From: a virus
Direction: 5' to 3' (one strand)
DNA length: 20,263 bases
IMG/VR virus record: IMGVR_UViG_3300030331_000230
Location: 1-20,263 of that record
Of the stretch, positions 13,252 to 20,227 are shown piece by piece. Every line of letters begins with the position of its first letter. Within the stretch, counting starts at the first letter, position 1. Below the pieces are notes generated by a model, which did not search any database, was not told where the DNA came from, and saw only the letters and a program-made list of their open reading frames with translations. The position numbers and the translations under genes were made by a program.

Positions 13252-13918
13252 TGTATGGTTCCCAGTATGCATACTTGCCATCCAATACAATACCACAGCC
13301 TAAGATAGGTTTGGCATTGTATCTCCGTGCATAGTACATAGCTAATTGATCGTGGTCTACACCACAGCCTACGTTCATACCAAAGACTCTACCACCTTCA
13401 TTACGATAGTAATTAACACCAGCTAGTGAGTGAGTATGCCCTTGCACATAAGAGTTAAAGTTATCCATAGCATTATTCAGTGCCGCATACTTGCCACCAC
13501 GACCGCTATCGCCATGCCGATATAACACACCATCCAAATTGTGAGTAGCATATCTTGGCCTCCAATCCCAGCCCGGAGTTTTCCACAGATAGTTGTAGTC
13601 AACTAAGCACTCTTCAGGCAAGCCAACAGTAGTCATTTGTCTCCGGGGTAGGTCATCATGATTACCCGTCATGACAGTAGCCTTAGGAAATAACTTATAC
13701 AACATTTGCACTTGATCCAGAGCTTTCTGGTATTCCAAGGCTGGGCTATCAAAGCCGGGCATCTTCTCGTGGTAGGAAATGCTAGCCCAGTCTACGACAT
13801 CACCGATATGAACTACGGTATCAATCTCCCACTGATCAGCCATTTCTTCTAGGAAGTTTGGATACCCAAGGTCCATGGCTGGACAGTGGGTATCACCTAT
13901 TACGAGTACTCTTGCCAT
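13238..13918 (-). CDS. Calcineurin-like metallophosphoesterase
   Basis: ATG 13918 was chosen: GGAG lies 8 nt upstream and the product (226 residues) then begins MARVLVIGDTHCP, as usual for the family. All metal-binding motifs are present: GDTH (D9, H11), GDVVDW (D40), GNHD (N86, H87), RHGDSG (H135) and GHTH (H161, H163). The enzyme should hydrolyse phosphomonoesters or diesters using two metal ions; the substrate could be a nucleotide, nucleic acid end or modified product. Its place among replication genes points to nucleic acid or nucleotide metabolism. The start overlaps the upstream gene by 26 nt. Confidence 0.93.
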   Translation of the reverse strand: MARVLVIGDTHCPAMDLGYPNFLEEMADQWEIDTVVHIGDVVDWASISYHEKMPGFDSPALEYQKALDQVQMLYKLFPKATVMTGNHDDLPRRQMTTVGLPEECLVDYNYLWKTPGWDWRPRYATHNLDGVLYRHGDSGRGGKYAALNNAMDNFNSYVQGHTHSLAGVNYYRNEGGRVFGMNVGCGVDHDQLAMYYARRYNAKPILGCGIVLDGKYAYWEPYNGIA

Positions 13919-14228
13919 TTCTAAATCTCCGTTTGTAGTCATCCTTCCATTGATCAACATGGGAGGGAAGATCTACCATTCTTTCTGAGCCCTCGATATA
14001 CTCAGCTGAAATGAACTGACCTTTCTCATCAGCATTATGCTTGTACTTACAAGCTTCAGCACGACGCGGTGCATACAGGTCAACAAGACCATCAATATGC
14101 AACCGCTGCAGAGCATTAAGCTCATCGTAATTATACTCTTTCACTTCGAGAACGTCAAACCATTCTCCTTTGTGAAAGAACTTAGCGGCAGGCTTACTCT
14201 TTGCCTGCTCCATCGCTTTCTTCTTCAT
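13893..14228 (-). CDS. Hypothetical 111-residue protein
   Basis: Two adjacent ATGs (14231, 14228) follow AGGAGG; 14228 has the better 6-nt spacing. The product begins MKKKAMEQAKSKPAAKFFHK, with a GEWFDVLEVKEYNYDELN segment and LQRLHIDGLVDLYAPRRAEA, then a charged C-terminal half (WKDDYKRRFRNGKSTRN). The composition is that of a soluble alpha/beta protein, with no motif I can assign. The gene overlaps the acidic-tail protein upstream by 35 nt and the phosphoesterase downstream by 26 nt, so it is part of one tightly coupled translation unit. Confidence 0.8.
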   Translation of the reverse strand: MKKKAMEQAKSKPAAKFFHKGEWFDVLEVKEYNYDELNALQRLHIDGLVDLYAPRRAEACKYKHNADEKGQFISAEYIEGSERMVDLPSHVDQWKDDYKRRFRNGKSTRNR

Positions 14229-14451
14229 CATTATCCTCCTCTACAGGGAACATTACGTTCAACTGCATATCGGTTTCTTTCTTTACACCTGCCTCAACAA
14301 AGGCAACGAACATATTTTCCATAAATAATTTTGCAAAATTTTCTGAAGGTAATTCTATTGTTAGATTAGAGCCATCAATCTTTGCTAGAGTAACAGCTTC
14401 TGTAATACCTTTCTCCATATCACCCTCTGAATTGATTACTAGATGTGTCAT
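14194..14451 (-). CDS. 85-residue protein with acidic tail
   Basis: The product begins MTHLVINSEGDMEKGITEAV and has a hydrophobic central helix (FAKLFMENMFVAFVEAGVKK). It ends in a strongly acidic tail (VEEDNDEEESDGAGKE). An AGGA-type ribosome-binding site precedes ATG 14451. Acidic tails on small phage replication proteins often mediate contacts with polymerase or SSB-binding partners, but that is inference here. It lies between the RNA polymerase-distal conserved protein and an unknown, overlapping both. Confidence 0.8.
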   Translation of the reverse strand: MTHLVINSEGDMEKGITEAVTLAKIDGSNLTIELPSENFAKLFMENMFVAFVEAGVKKETDMQLNVMFPVEEDNDEEESDGAGKE

Positions 14452-14758
14452 TATTAGTCCTTTCTAAATAGTAAACATTTTGTATCATACCTATAGGTAT
14501 CTTTGTGACCCCGCCAATTTGGTCGTGACCCACATTATCGGTAATAGAATAATGAGTATCGGTAATAGCACAAAGAAAGCCAACAGATTTAATAATAGGA
14601 AGATTACTAAATATATAATCATCAGCATCATTCCTATCAACCCAACCGGGACCGCCACAAGTTTCCGCATCATGCCACCATATCTCCACACGTTCAGGAA
14701 AAGAAGTACTTGGAGTCCAAGACTCCTGTGAGATCCATGTCTCTTCGTTCTGGGACAT
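14420..14758 (-). CDS. Conserved phage protein (WHDA family)
   Basis: The 112-residue product contains VEIWWHDAETCGGPGW, then VGFLCAITDTHYSITDNVG and KIPIGMIQNVYYL. The pattern (W-DA ... SVG-L ... I--N ... IP---I--I--L) is a small domain common in phage genomes next to replication genes, of unknown function. ATG 14758 lies 65 nt inside the RNA polymerase gene and has no clear ribosome-binding site. TTG 14809 has AGGAG 7 nt upstream and would add 17 residues, while GTG 14689 would avoid overlap. The start is therefore uncertain, but the conserved domain is not. Confidence 0.82.
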   Translation of the reverse strand: MSQNEETWISQESWTPSTSFPERVEIWWHDAETCGGPGWVDRNDADDYIFSNLPIIKSVGFLCAITDTHYSITDNVGHDQIGGVTKIPIGMIQNVYYLERTNNDTSSNQFRG

Positions 14759-17132
14759 CAGGGAGTGTGACACCCGTGGTTGCTTCGACGCATCGTTTGA
14801 ATACTTCAAGTTGATTCTCCTTGTGCATTTTTAAAAACTCATCTCTAATAAATTGATTCATCATATCCACATACGGTGCAGGACAACCATATGAATCATG
14901 TATCATACTAAATCTTTCAATACCTGCATTAATCATTTGTTTAATAGTGCAGAACATATGACTAGCATCTAGTGAATGTATATAGTTAGGCGGAATACCT
15001 AACATTGCCTTATCTTTATGCACATCTTTAGAGACATTCCAGAATATAAGTTCTTTGTGGTTAAAGAGTGACGCTAGTGAACGACGCTTCTTGATTTGAT
15101 AATATGCATGCACCACTTTAAATCCACTAGGCACAGTGTATTCCAGATGCATCTCAGCATTGCCACAAATCTCAGCACATTCTTTGAGCCATTCTTTACC
15201 ACGATTAGGTTCTTGCAATGCTTCGCCTAGCCCTGCTTGGATAGCACGAGCCAGCTCTACAATAGCCCCACCCTGTTTATCTTTTGGCACCCAGTCAACA
15301 TGACCTTCAATCTTAATATACTTTTGAATACCATAAAACGTAAGTCCATATGCATCACACATAGTAGGTCGTTTAGTTACAGCACGATCAATACCGTCAG
15401 GCCAGTATTCTAGGAAGTCTTCACACCATGGTATATCTTTTGTATTTAGTTTACAATACTCTGTAGCCTTGTCTGCAATAAACTGGTACAAGTCTTGAGG
15501 TTTATCTTCAGGTAGTACATTAGTAAGCGTACCAATAACCTCATCCCCCATAATAGCAGCCCAATGCTGCGACCCATTACAAGCCCCGTCCATCTGCGGT
15601 GCAAGCTGCGTCAATCCATCTGTACGACACAACTCAAACACAGCAGCAAGTCTTTGGAATGATGGGTTCTTTTTCTTTTTATCTGAAATCCATTCTTTGT
15701 TTTCGTATGGATCTGTATTAATACGTTGCAGCATATCCATGTTATCATCTACCCATTTAACACGATCATTAAATGATAGTTTATCTTGATCAAACAGATT
15801 AGCCACATGCACTTTAACCCAATATAAACCACGCTCTGTTTGTTTAACAGGCTCAGCAAAATGAATCAATGCTTTGTCAAAATCAGAACTCTGATGAGAC
15901 AGCAGCTCGCATGTAGTATACGCTCGCCCCCGGAAGTCAAGCGTAATAGGCATGTAAAAGAACTGATACTTCTGCATCTTTTTAGCAAGAGATAGGCGAA
16001 CTAACATTCTAGCTCTAGCCTGCTCTTGTTTAAACCAATCACTATACATCTCTTCTCTACGTTGACACCACTTAGCTTGTATATCTTTAGGTGCATCTTC
16101 AGGATATGGATCGGAGAACTTAAACTCATCAAAGTCATAGGCTGGTAGATTAGCCTGCCTGTTATTTGATTTGAACATGTTCTCCATTACATCTAAGACT
16201 CTAGAGTTTACAGCCCACTCAGTCTGCATCATAGCATTAACACCATCAAGTACAAACTGTGATGGCTCTGAATGTTTCTGGTGAATAGCTTTGTCTTCTG
16301 CATACTCAGATACATATCTGTGTACAACTTCTTTTCTAATCCAGTGATGTAAGTATCCACCCGAGTTATCTATCTGATGATCTACAGGTGGTATAATCAT
16401 AGGGCGATACACAAGCATAGATGTCTCCATCAACTTATGTCTTTCATTTAGATATGCTAGGAGAGAAGGACTAAACTCTACATGTAGTGCATGAGTCCAG
16501 CCCCTGCCTCTACGTTTGCTTCTCTTTGTAGTTTGAATAGCACCAGATGCTTCTGCAATACGCAACATGTGATGACCAAAGTCATCCTTTTGTTTTAATG
16601 TCATCTCTGGAATCTTTGCCATCTTAGTAGCAAATGCTATACATCTTTTCTCTGACCAGTTTTTAATAAACTTTGACTGTCGTTGCCAGTCCTGTTTGAA
16701 TTCATCTTTAGCAAACTGATAAGAAATAATATTGACAGCATCCTTTGCAATCATTCTAACCACATGCTGTGCTAGTGGTGGATGGATAATACCATCATTA
16801 TCTTCTTTGAATGCACTACTATTTAACCACAGTCGCATGACAGATCTAAGTGTTAGATCAGCCATCTTGTGAGCACCAAGAGCAAACAATGGGTAGACCC
16901 ACTGCGGACACTTAGGACTATTAGATACCTTATCAATCCATTCTTGATACTGCGGTGCTAGATCCTCAATAAAATCATCTAACAGTTTTTGTTCAGGGAT
17001 ACCTTCATCAGGAGCCCTGTCGTAATCATCCCAATACTTTTGGATAGAGGATAACAATGTCTCCTCTTCCATAGTAGATTCAACATCAATTCTTCTTTGC
17101 TGTTCTTCATAAGACAGTTTATCCCAAAGCAT
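14694..17132 (-). CDS. Single-subunit T7-type RNA polymerase
   Basis: The 812-residue enzyme would transcribe middle and late phage genes from its own promoters. T7 active-site equivalents are present: D515 (MDGACNGSQH, T7 D537), K587 (AVTKRP, T7 K631), Y595 (DAYG, T7 Y639) and D746 (IHDSYG, T7 D812), plus DFRGRAY and NYIHSLDASH. The specificity-loop region (about 678-705) differs strongly from T7, so its promoter should differ. The C-terminus (DLTGVLDSKYFFS) parallels the T7 aromatic foot. T7 RNA polymerase is 883 residues; the shortfall lies mainly N-terminal. AGGAG lies 5 nt before ATG 17132. A terminator hairpin lies immediately upstream. Confidence 0.97.
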   Translation of the reverse strand: MLWDKLSYEEQQRRIDVESTMEEETLLSSIQKYWDDYDRAPDEGIPEQKLLDDFIEDLAPQYQEWIDKVSNSPKCPQWVYPLFALGAHKMADLTLRSVMRLWLNSSAFKEDNDGIIHPPLAQHVVRMIAKDAVNIISYQFAKDEFKQDWQRQSKFIKNWSEKRCIAFATKMAKIPEMTLKQKDDFGHHMLRIAEASGAIQTTKRSKRRGRGWTHALHVEFSPSLLAYLNERHKLMETSMLVYRPMIIPPVDHQIDNSGGYLHHWIRKEVVHRYVSEYAEDKAIHQKHSEPSQFVLDGVNAMMQTEWAVNSRVLDVMENMFKSNNRQANLPAYDFDEFKFSDPYPEDAPKDIQAKWCQRREEMYSDWFKQEQARARMLVRLSLAKKMQKYQFFYMPITLDFRGRAYTTCELLSHQSSDFDKALIHFAEPVKQTERGLYWVKVHVANLFDQDKLSFNDRVKWVDDNMDMLQRINTDPYENKEWISDKKKKNPSFQRLAAVFELCRTDGLTQLAPQMDGACNGSQHWAAIMGDEVIGTLTNVLPEDKPQDLYQFIADKATEYCKLNTKDIPWCEDFLEYWPDGIDRAVTKRPTMCDAYGLTFYGIQKYIKIEGHVDWVPKDKQGGAIVELARAIQAGLGEALQEPNRGKEWLKECAEICGNAEMHLEYTVPSGFKVVHAYYQIKKRRSLASLFNHKELIFWNVSKDVHKDKAMLGIPPNYIHSLDASHMFCTIKQMINAGIERFSMIHDSYGCPAPYVDMMNQFIRDEFLKMHKENQLEVFKRCVEATTGVTLPDVPERRDMDLTGVLDSKYFFS

Positions 17133-17150
17133 GCATACTCCTTATGTTGG

Positions 17151-17185
17151 AAAAAGAATACTACCCAGTTTCCTGAGTAGTATTC
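17151..17185 (-). terminator. Intrinsic terminator between early region and RNA polymerase
   Basis: On the minus strand GAATACTACTCAG pairs with CTGGGTAGTATTC (13 bp, one T-G pair) around a GAAA tetraloop, followed directly by TTTTT. This is a textbook Rho-independent terminator. It lies 35 nt after the DUF932 stop and 18 nt before the RNA polymerase start codon, so it should limit read-through from early transcripts into the polymerase gene. A second, weaker 5-bp stem (CACGC/GCGTG) lies at about 17190-17210. Confidence 0.87.
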
Positions 17186-17219
17186 GGGGTTCACGCTGAG
17201 AGGGCGTGCGCGTGATTCA

Positions 17220-18206
17220 TTAGATCAGTTCCAAAGTGTTCTCAAAGATCTTAGTCTTCAGAGAACCAGAGGTTCCGAACATGTTTGTATGTAGTCGATT
17301 CTCTCGACGTTGTGCTTCAGTACGACCACGCGTTGGCAGGGTGTGCTGAACAAAGTAGGTGATAGAGTTGAATGCATTCCACAGGTTGTTACCTGCAGTA
17401 CTAGCTTCAATCTCAAATCTATTCTCCCACTTCAAAGTGGTTTCAATTTTCTTCTTCCAATCACGGTCAGATGACTTATCATCGACTTGATTGAAGTACT
17501 TGTTGTACATCAGATCATAGTAATCTTTCAGTGTGTGACGAGTCATGCCTTGATTAGCAAGGTGTCGAACCTTGTCTTCAAAGACACGACTGTCTTGCTT
17601 GGCTGCAACGATAGCATCATACAGGTCAGCAAGTTTATCTTCCATGTTACCCTTGTGGGCAATACGATAGGCATTTGCTTGAGCCATGGCAATAGCCAAG
17701 GTGTTAGCACAGACAACACGGATAGCAGTTGGGATAGCATTGAATGCCATCAAACCATCGTGTCCGTTAGCAAGCAACAGATACTCATTGGTTACATCAT
17801 CACTATGTTGCGTAGAGAACTCGTTGAACTTCAACAAGAAGTAAGTACGAGCACCATTGCGAAGACTACCAGCAGTCTCTACCTTGGTGTCATTACCAGC
17901 CACGGCATAAGCCAGCTCGGCTACGTCAATGTTTTGGATACGCTTATAGTTGGGACCAACCCAACCAAGCACATCACCAGTGTCTTCACGGATGTTGGCT
18001 ACCTTTTCAGAGGTAACAGTGGTATGCTCAGTATCCCCCCGCATGTAATTACAGCCAATGCTGTGCGAAGGGATGACTCGCCAATCCAAGCCAGCAAGTC
18101 TAAGCGCATCGTAAGGACTAGGGGCATCAGCCACAACAGTACCCAAGCCATGCCAAGCGGAACTACCAGCATACATAGCCGAATCATTTTCATACATTTC
18201 ATGCAC
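17220..18206 (-). CDS. DUF932 phage/plasmid-like protein
   Basis: The 328-residue product has the N-terminal signature of the DUF932/TIGR03299 phage/plasmid-like family (AMYAGSSAWHGLGTVV, then SPYDALRLAGLDWRV). It also shows the later conserved blocks DVLGWVGPNYKRIQN, LLLANGHDGLMAFNAIPTA and IRVVCANTLAIAM. The biochemical role of the family is not established. GTG 18206 is preferred: AGGAG lies 7 nt upstream, whereas the in-frame ATG 18197 is 16 nt away. The gene overlaps the 58-residue gene by 8 nt and is the last gene before the strong terminator, so it is probably transcribed early by host polymerase. Confidence 0.92.
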   Translation of the reverse strand: MHEMYENDSAMYAGSSAWHGLGTVVADAPSPYDALRLAGLDWRVIPSHSIGCNYMRGDTEHTTVTSEKVANIREDTGDVLGWVGPNYKRIQNIDVAELAYAVAGNDTKVETAGSLRNGARTYFLLKFNEFSTQHSDDVTNEYLLLANGHDGLMAFNAIPTAIRVVCANTLAIAMAQANAYRIAHKGNMEDKLADLYDAIVAAKQDSRVFEDKVRHLANQGMTRHTLKDYYDLMYNKYFNQVDDKSSDRDWKKKIETTLKWENRFEIEASTAGNNLWNAFNSITYFVQHTLPTRGRTEAQRRENRLHTNMFGTSGSLKTKIFENTLELI

Positions 18207-18375
18207 GATTAGTCTCCTCGTCTTTCAATTTGTCCAAGTGTGGTTTAAGATATGGGAAGATATACTTGGCAAATCTTTCCATGTCTTCTTCATTCATCAT
18301 CCAGTCTTCAATGACTGACATACATTCATCACGAATGTCATCATCTTCTGGAATAGCAAGATCAATATAGTTCAT
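18199..18375 (-). CDS. 58-residue acidic early protein
   Basis: This short gene encodes MNYIDLAIPEDDDIRDECMS, then a helical VIEDWMMNEEDMERFAKYIF segment and a C-terminus LKPHLDKLKDEETNRA. Its ATG overlaps the upstream stop as TAATG, and its stop overlaps the DUF932 start, so it is embedded in a coupled unit. The N-terminal half is acidic. No family is recognised. It may be a small host-takeover protein given its early position, which is inference. Confidence 0.72.
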   Translation of the reverse strand: MNYIDLAIPEDDDIRDECMSVIEDWMMNEEDMERFAKYIFPYLKPHLDKLKDEETNRA

Positions 18376-18518
18376 TATTCTTCCTCTATATTATAAGTAT
18401 TATAATCTAGTCTGTCAACTTCTTCTTGAAAGATAATATTATTATCGTCTATATCATCTAAATTATAGCAGTGAACATCATCTTCAAGATCATCATTATC
18501 GTCAGGCAACATGCACAT
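18375..18518 (-). CDS. 47-residue highly acidic early peptide
   Basis: This short gene encodes MCMLPDDNDDLEDDVHCYNL, then DDIDDNNIIFQEEVDRL and an EEE C-terminus. About 18 of 47 residues are Asp or Glu and only one is Arg. A GGAAG ribosome-binding site precedes ATG 18518. Such charge recalls DNA-mimic inhibitors such as T7 Ocr, although Ocr is larger and no homology is visible. The 43 nt upstream (18519-18561) hold only an AT-rich stretch and the ribosome-binding site. Confidence 0.68.
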   Translation of the reverse strand: MCMLPDDNDDLEDDVHCYNLDDIDDNNIIFQEEVDRLDYNTYNIEEE

Positions 18519-18561
18519 TATACTTCCTTTCAAGTTAAGGTTGTGTTAATTAATTTATTTT

Positions 18562-18765
18562 TTACCAGAATGTATTACGCTGAACATAAATAGCAGTGAA
18601 CCCGCTCGGTAAATCTTCACGGTTTTTCTTTGCCCGATCTTCACATTTATCCAGCTCAGATTCTGTAAGAAGCAGGTGTTTAATTTTACCCACCTCATCC
18701 ACGCAGGTAGCATAGTAATACACTTTGTTAGCAGATTGGTGAGCATTCTTATTCTCAACTTTCAT
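18562..18765 (-). CDS. 67-residue early hypothetical protein
   Basis: The product begins MKVENKNAHQSANKVYYYAT, followed by CVDEVGKIKHLLLTESELDK and a C-terminal SGFTAIYVQRNTFW. Predicted content is mixed strand and helix, soluble, with no catalytic motif. The layout (YYY--CVDEVG-I--LLLTESEL--AE-RA) resembles small phage early proteins with a single compact domain. Its ATG overlaps the upstream stop as ATGA, showing coupling. The frame is chosen over a competing frame of the same length because of this coupling and the protein-like composition. Confidence 0.8.
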   Translation of the reverse strand: MKVENKNAHQSANKVYYYATCVDEVGKIKHLLLTESELDKCEDRAKKNREDLPSGFTAIYVQRNTFW

Positions 18766-18980
18766 TCTTCATCTCCATGATTGTGCTGCATCTTATCCCA
18801 GTGCTCTTGTTCTAGGATCTGATACGACTCATAGTGATACTGCAAACGTTCAATGATACGAGGGATATCAACTGAACGAATCTTAGGTGCAACATCCTCT
18901 GCAAAACAGAAGCGAAAGTCTTCGCATGAGCCATGTCTAGCAGTTGCTTCATCCAATGTAAGGTGGTGATAGAACTTCAT
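18762..18980 (-). CDS. 72-residue early hypothetical protein
   Basis: ATG 18980 overlaps the upstream stop as ATGA and gives MKFYHHLTLDEATARHGSCE at the N-terminus, followed by DFRFCFAEDVAPKIRSVDIP and a long C-terminal helix ending HNHGDEE. His and acidic residues are enriched, and two Cys lie near positions 19 and 25. No family is recognised and no membrane segment is present. A longer frame opens at 19028 but would lie inside the preceding gene without support. Confidence 0.78.
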   Translation of the reverse strand: MKFYHHLTLDEATARHGSCEDFRFCFAEDVAPKIRSVDIPRIIERLQYHYESYQILEQEHWDKMQHNHGDEE

Positions 18981-19540
18981 TCTGGCAACCACCCTGCAAG
19001 TTGCATGCCGGGTTCTTTGAAGAACCATTCATTGAACTCAATGTCCCAGTCACGCTCTTCAATAATCTCTACAATCCTGTCGTAGATCTTGTAGGGTGGA
19101 CCCCATGGGGTATCATAGTTACCGTCAAGGTGAATCCACTCTTTGTCATTCCACTCTTCTGTATAGGTAGTAAAAGCATAATCAGTCATATCCCACTTGC
19201 AACCCCAAGCATCACGTTGAGCTTGGATTTGATTCCAATTGGTATCATCTTGTTCATACTCACCAATAGGCGAGATCTTTTCATACAAGAAACGATAGCG
19301 AGTTGGCTCGCTTGGATCTTGTTCACAAAATTCAGCGAGGAAGTCTTCCATATCAGACTTACCACCGCTCATACTTACTTCATTCATACACCAGTTAGGC
19401 ATTTGTTCTCCATCTGCACAGTAGACTGCACGATTAGTTGGCATTATTAGTTCCTGTTCTTTGTTCATATCGTGTTGCATATTGATATCTAGCCATTGAT
19501 CAGGCGTGATATCCTCATAATTATACAACATGCTTGGCAT
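18977..19540 (-). CDS. Api92-like ferredoxin-like domain protein
   Basis: Residues 47-187 match the Api92-like family: MPNWCMNEVSMSGG, then a WGCKWDMTDY segment and DTPWGPPYKIYDRIVE, with the family's Trp-rich core. The family is found in phages and mobile elements and has no established activity. The full frame from ATG 19540 adds 46 residues of plausible sequence and overlaps the upstream gene by 20 nt. ATG 19402 has GGAG 5 nt upstream and would start exactly at MPNWC, as homologues usually do, but would leave 118 nt uncoded. ATG 19444 is a third option. The start is unresolved. Confidence 0.82.
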   Translation of the reverse strand: MPSMLYNYEDITPDQWLDINMQHDMNKEQELIMPTNRAVYCADGEQMPNWCMNEVSMSGGKSDMEDFLAEFCEQDPSEPTRYRFLYEKISPIGEYEQDDTNWNQIQAQRDAWGCKWDMTDYAFTTYTEEWNDKEWIHLDGNYDTPWGPPYKIYDRIVEIIEERDWDIEFNEWFFKEPGMQLAGWLPE

Positions 19541-19757
19541 CCTGCCAATAGATTTGTTTTACTTCACTGTCATAAGAGTCCCAGTGTTCTTCTTCTGAGT
19601 AATCCCAAGCATCAATGTCTTCGTTCTGAATCTTTTCAAGAAGCTCATCTTTGTTCTTACAGTTAAGTACGTCAAGTGTTTCTTGTGAGAATGTAAACTG
19701 TACAGTCTCATAATATTGAGAAGTTACTTCAACCTCAATCGTAAATGAATCTGACAT
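19521..19757 (-). CDS. 78-residue early hypothetical protein
   Basis: The product begins MSDSFTIEVEVTSQYYETVQ and continues FTFSQETLDVLNCKNKDELL, then an acidic Trp/Tyr-rich C-terminal part (DAWDYSEEEHWDSYDSEV). Two N-terminal strands and a helix suggest a small alpha/beta fold, and the overall charge is strongly negative. It overlaps the lipoprotein gene end by 23 nt and the Api92-like gene start by 20 nt. Function is not recognised. Confidence 0.8.
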   Translation of the reverse strand: MSDSFTIEVEVTSQYYETVQFTFSQETLDVLNCKNKDELLEKIQNEDIDAWDYSEEEHWDSYDSEVKQIYWQDAKHVV

Positions 19758-19917
19758 TGAATGCCTCCATCATTTCATAGTCCATAAAAGTATCATAACC
19801 AAGCTGATCACCAGCTCCGTATAGGGCGGCAGGTTCATTAAACTTGATGTCAGGCTGATCGAATACGGGTTGTGCCGAGCAGCCACAAAGAAAAAACAAT
19901 AAGAGTCTACTCCCCAT
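19735..19917 (-). CDS. Early small lipoprotein
   Basis: ATG 19917 gives MGSRLLLFFLCGCSAQPVFD: a short basic n-region (Arg4), a hydrophobic core and a lipobox L10-C11-G12-C13, predicting lipidation at Cys13. A longer frame from 19947 would bury this signal. The mature part is about 48 residues, acidic and aromatic (YDTFMDYEMMEAFNVRFIYD), without further membrane segments. The gene is nested between early genes, overlapping the upstream gene by 11 nt. An early envelope lipoprotein could block superinfection as phage T5 Llp does; this is an analogy from timing and size, not homology. Confidence 0.78.
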   Translation of the reverse strand: MGSRLLLFFLCGCSAQPVFDQPDIKFNEPAALYGAGDQLGYDTFMDYEMMEAFNVRFIYD

Positions 19918-20227
19918 CACTTTGTCTAAACCTTTCGTTACAAGCATTGGCTTCAGCCTTCAGCTCATCTGATAACTTAATAATATTGTGTCTCCAAACC
20001 TTAGCTTTGAATCTCTTCACTGTTTCTGCAATATCTATATCTTCATAGACTGCAAACTCTCCACCCCAATCTAAGACATTACCTGCCTCAGTACAATGAA
20101 AGACCATAGTCTCAGGCCCATCAATCTTACTAACCAAGAAATATTGTCCTTCAATAAAGTGAACCTCTTGTTTAATAATATGATCTGCCTCAAGGGTACA
20201 GTCATACCTAAATGTCGTAGTCTCCAT
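19907..20227 (-). CDS. 106-residue early hypothetical protein
   Basis: The product begins METTTFRYDCTLEADHIIKQ and contains EVHFIEGQYFLVSKIDG, GNVLDWGGEFAVYEDIDIAE and a C-terminal helix (IIKLSDELKAEANACNERFR). It is a soluble, mainly beta then alpha protein with no recognised motif. AGGAG lies upstream of both GTG 20230 (5 nt) and ATG 20227 (8 nt); ATG is preferred. It is the first visible gene of the transcript. Bases 20228-20263 hold only the ribosome-binding site and an A-rich leader, and no promoter can be assigned. Confidence 0.8.
   Translation of the reverse strand: METTTFRYDCTLEADHIIKQEVHFIEGQYFLVSKIDGPETMVFHCTEAGNVLDWGGEFAVYEDIDIAETVKRFKAKVWRHNIIKLSDELKAEANACNERFRQSDGE

Noticed and set aside
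17487-18212. A 241-codon open frame on the plus strand
   Set aside because: It is antisense to the well-supported DUF932 gene; its translation has no recognisable domain and no ribosome-binding site support.
18555-18758. A competing 67-codon minus-strand frame
   Set aside because: The frame at 18562-18765 is coupled by ATGA to its neighbour and has better protein character.
19001-19450. A 149-codon plus-strand frame
   Set aside because: Antisense to the Api92-like gene, which carries recognisable family motifs.
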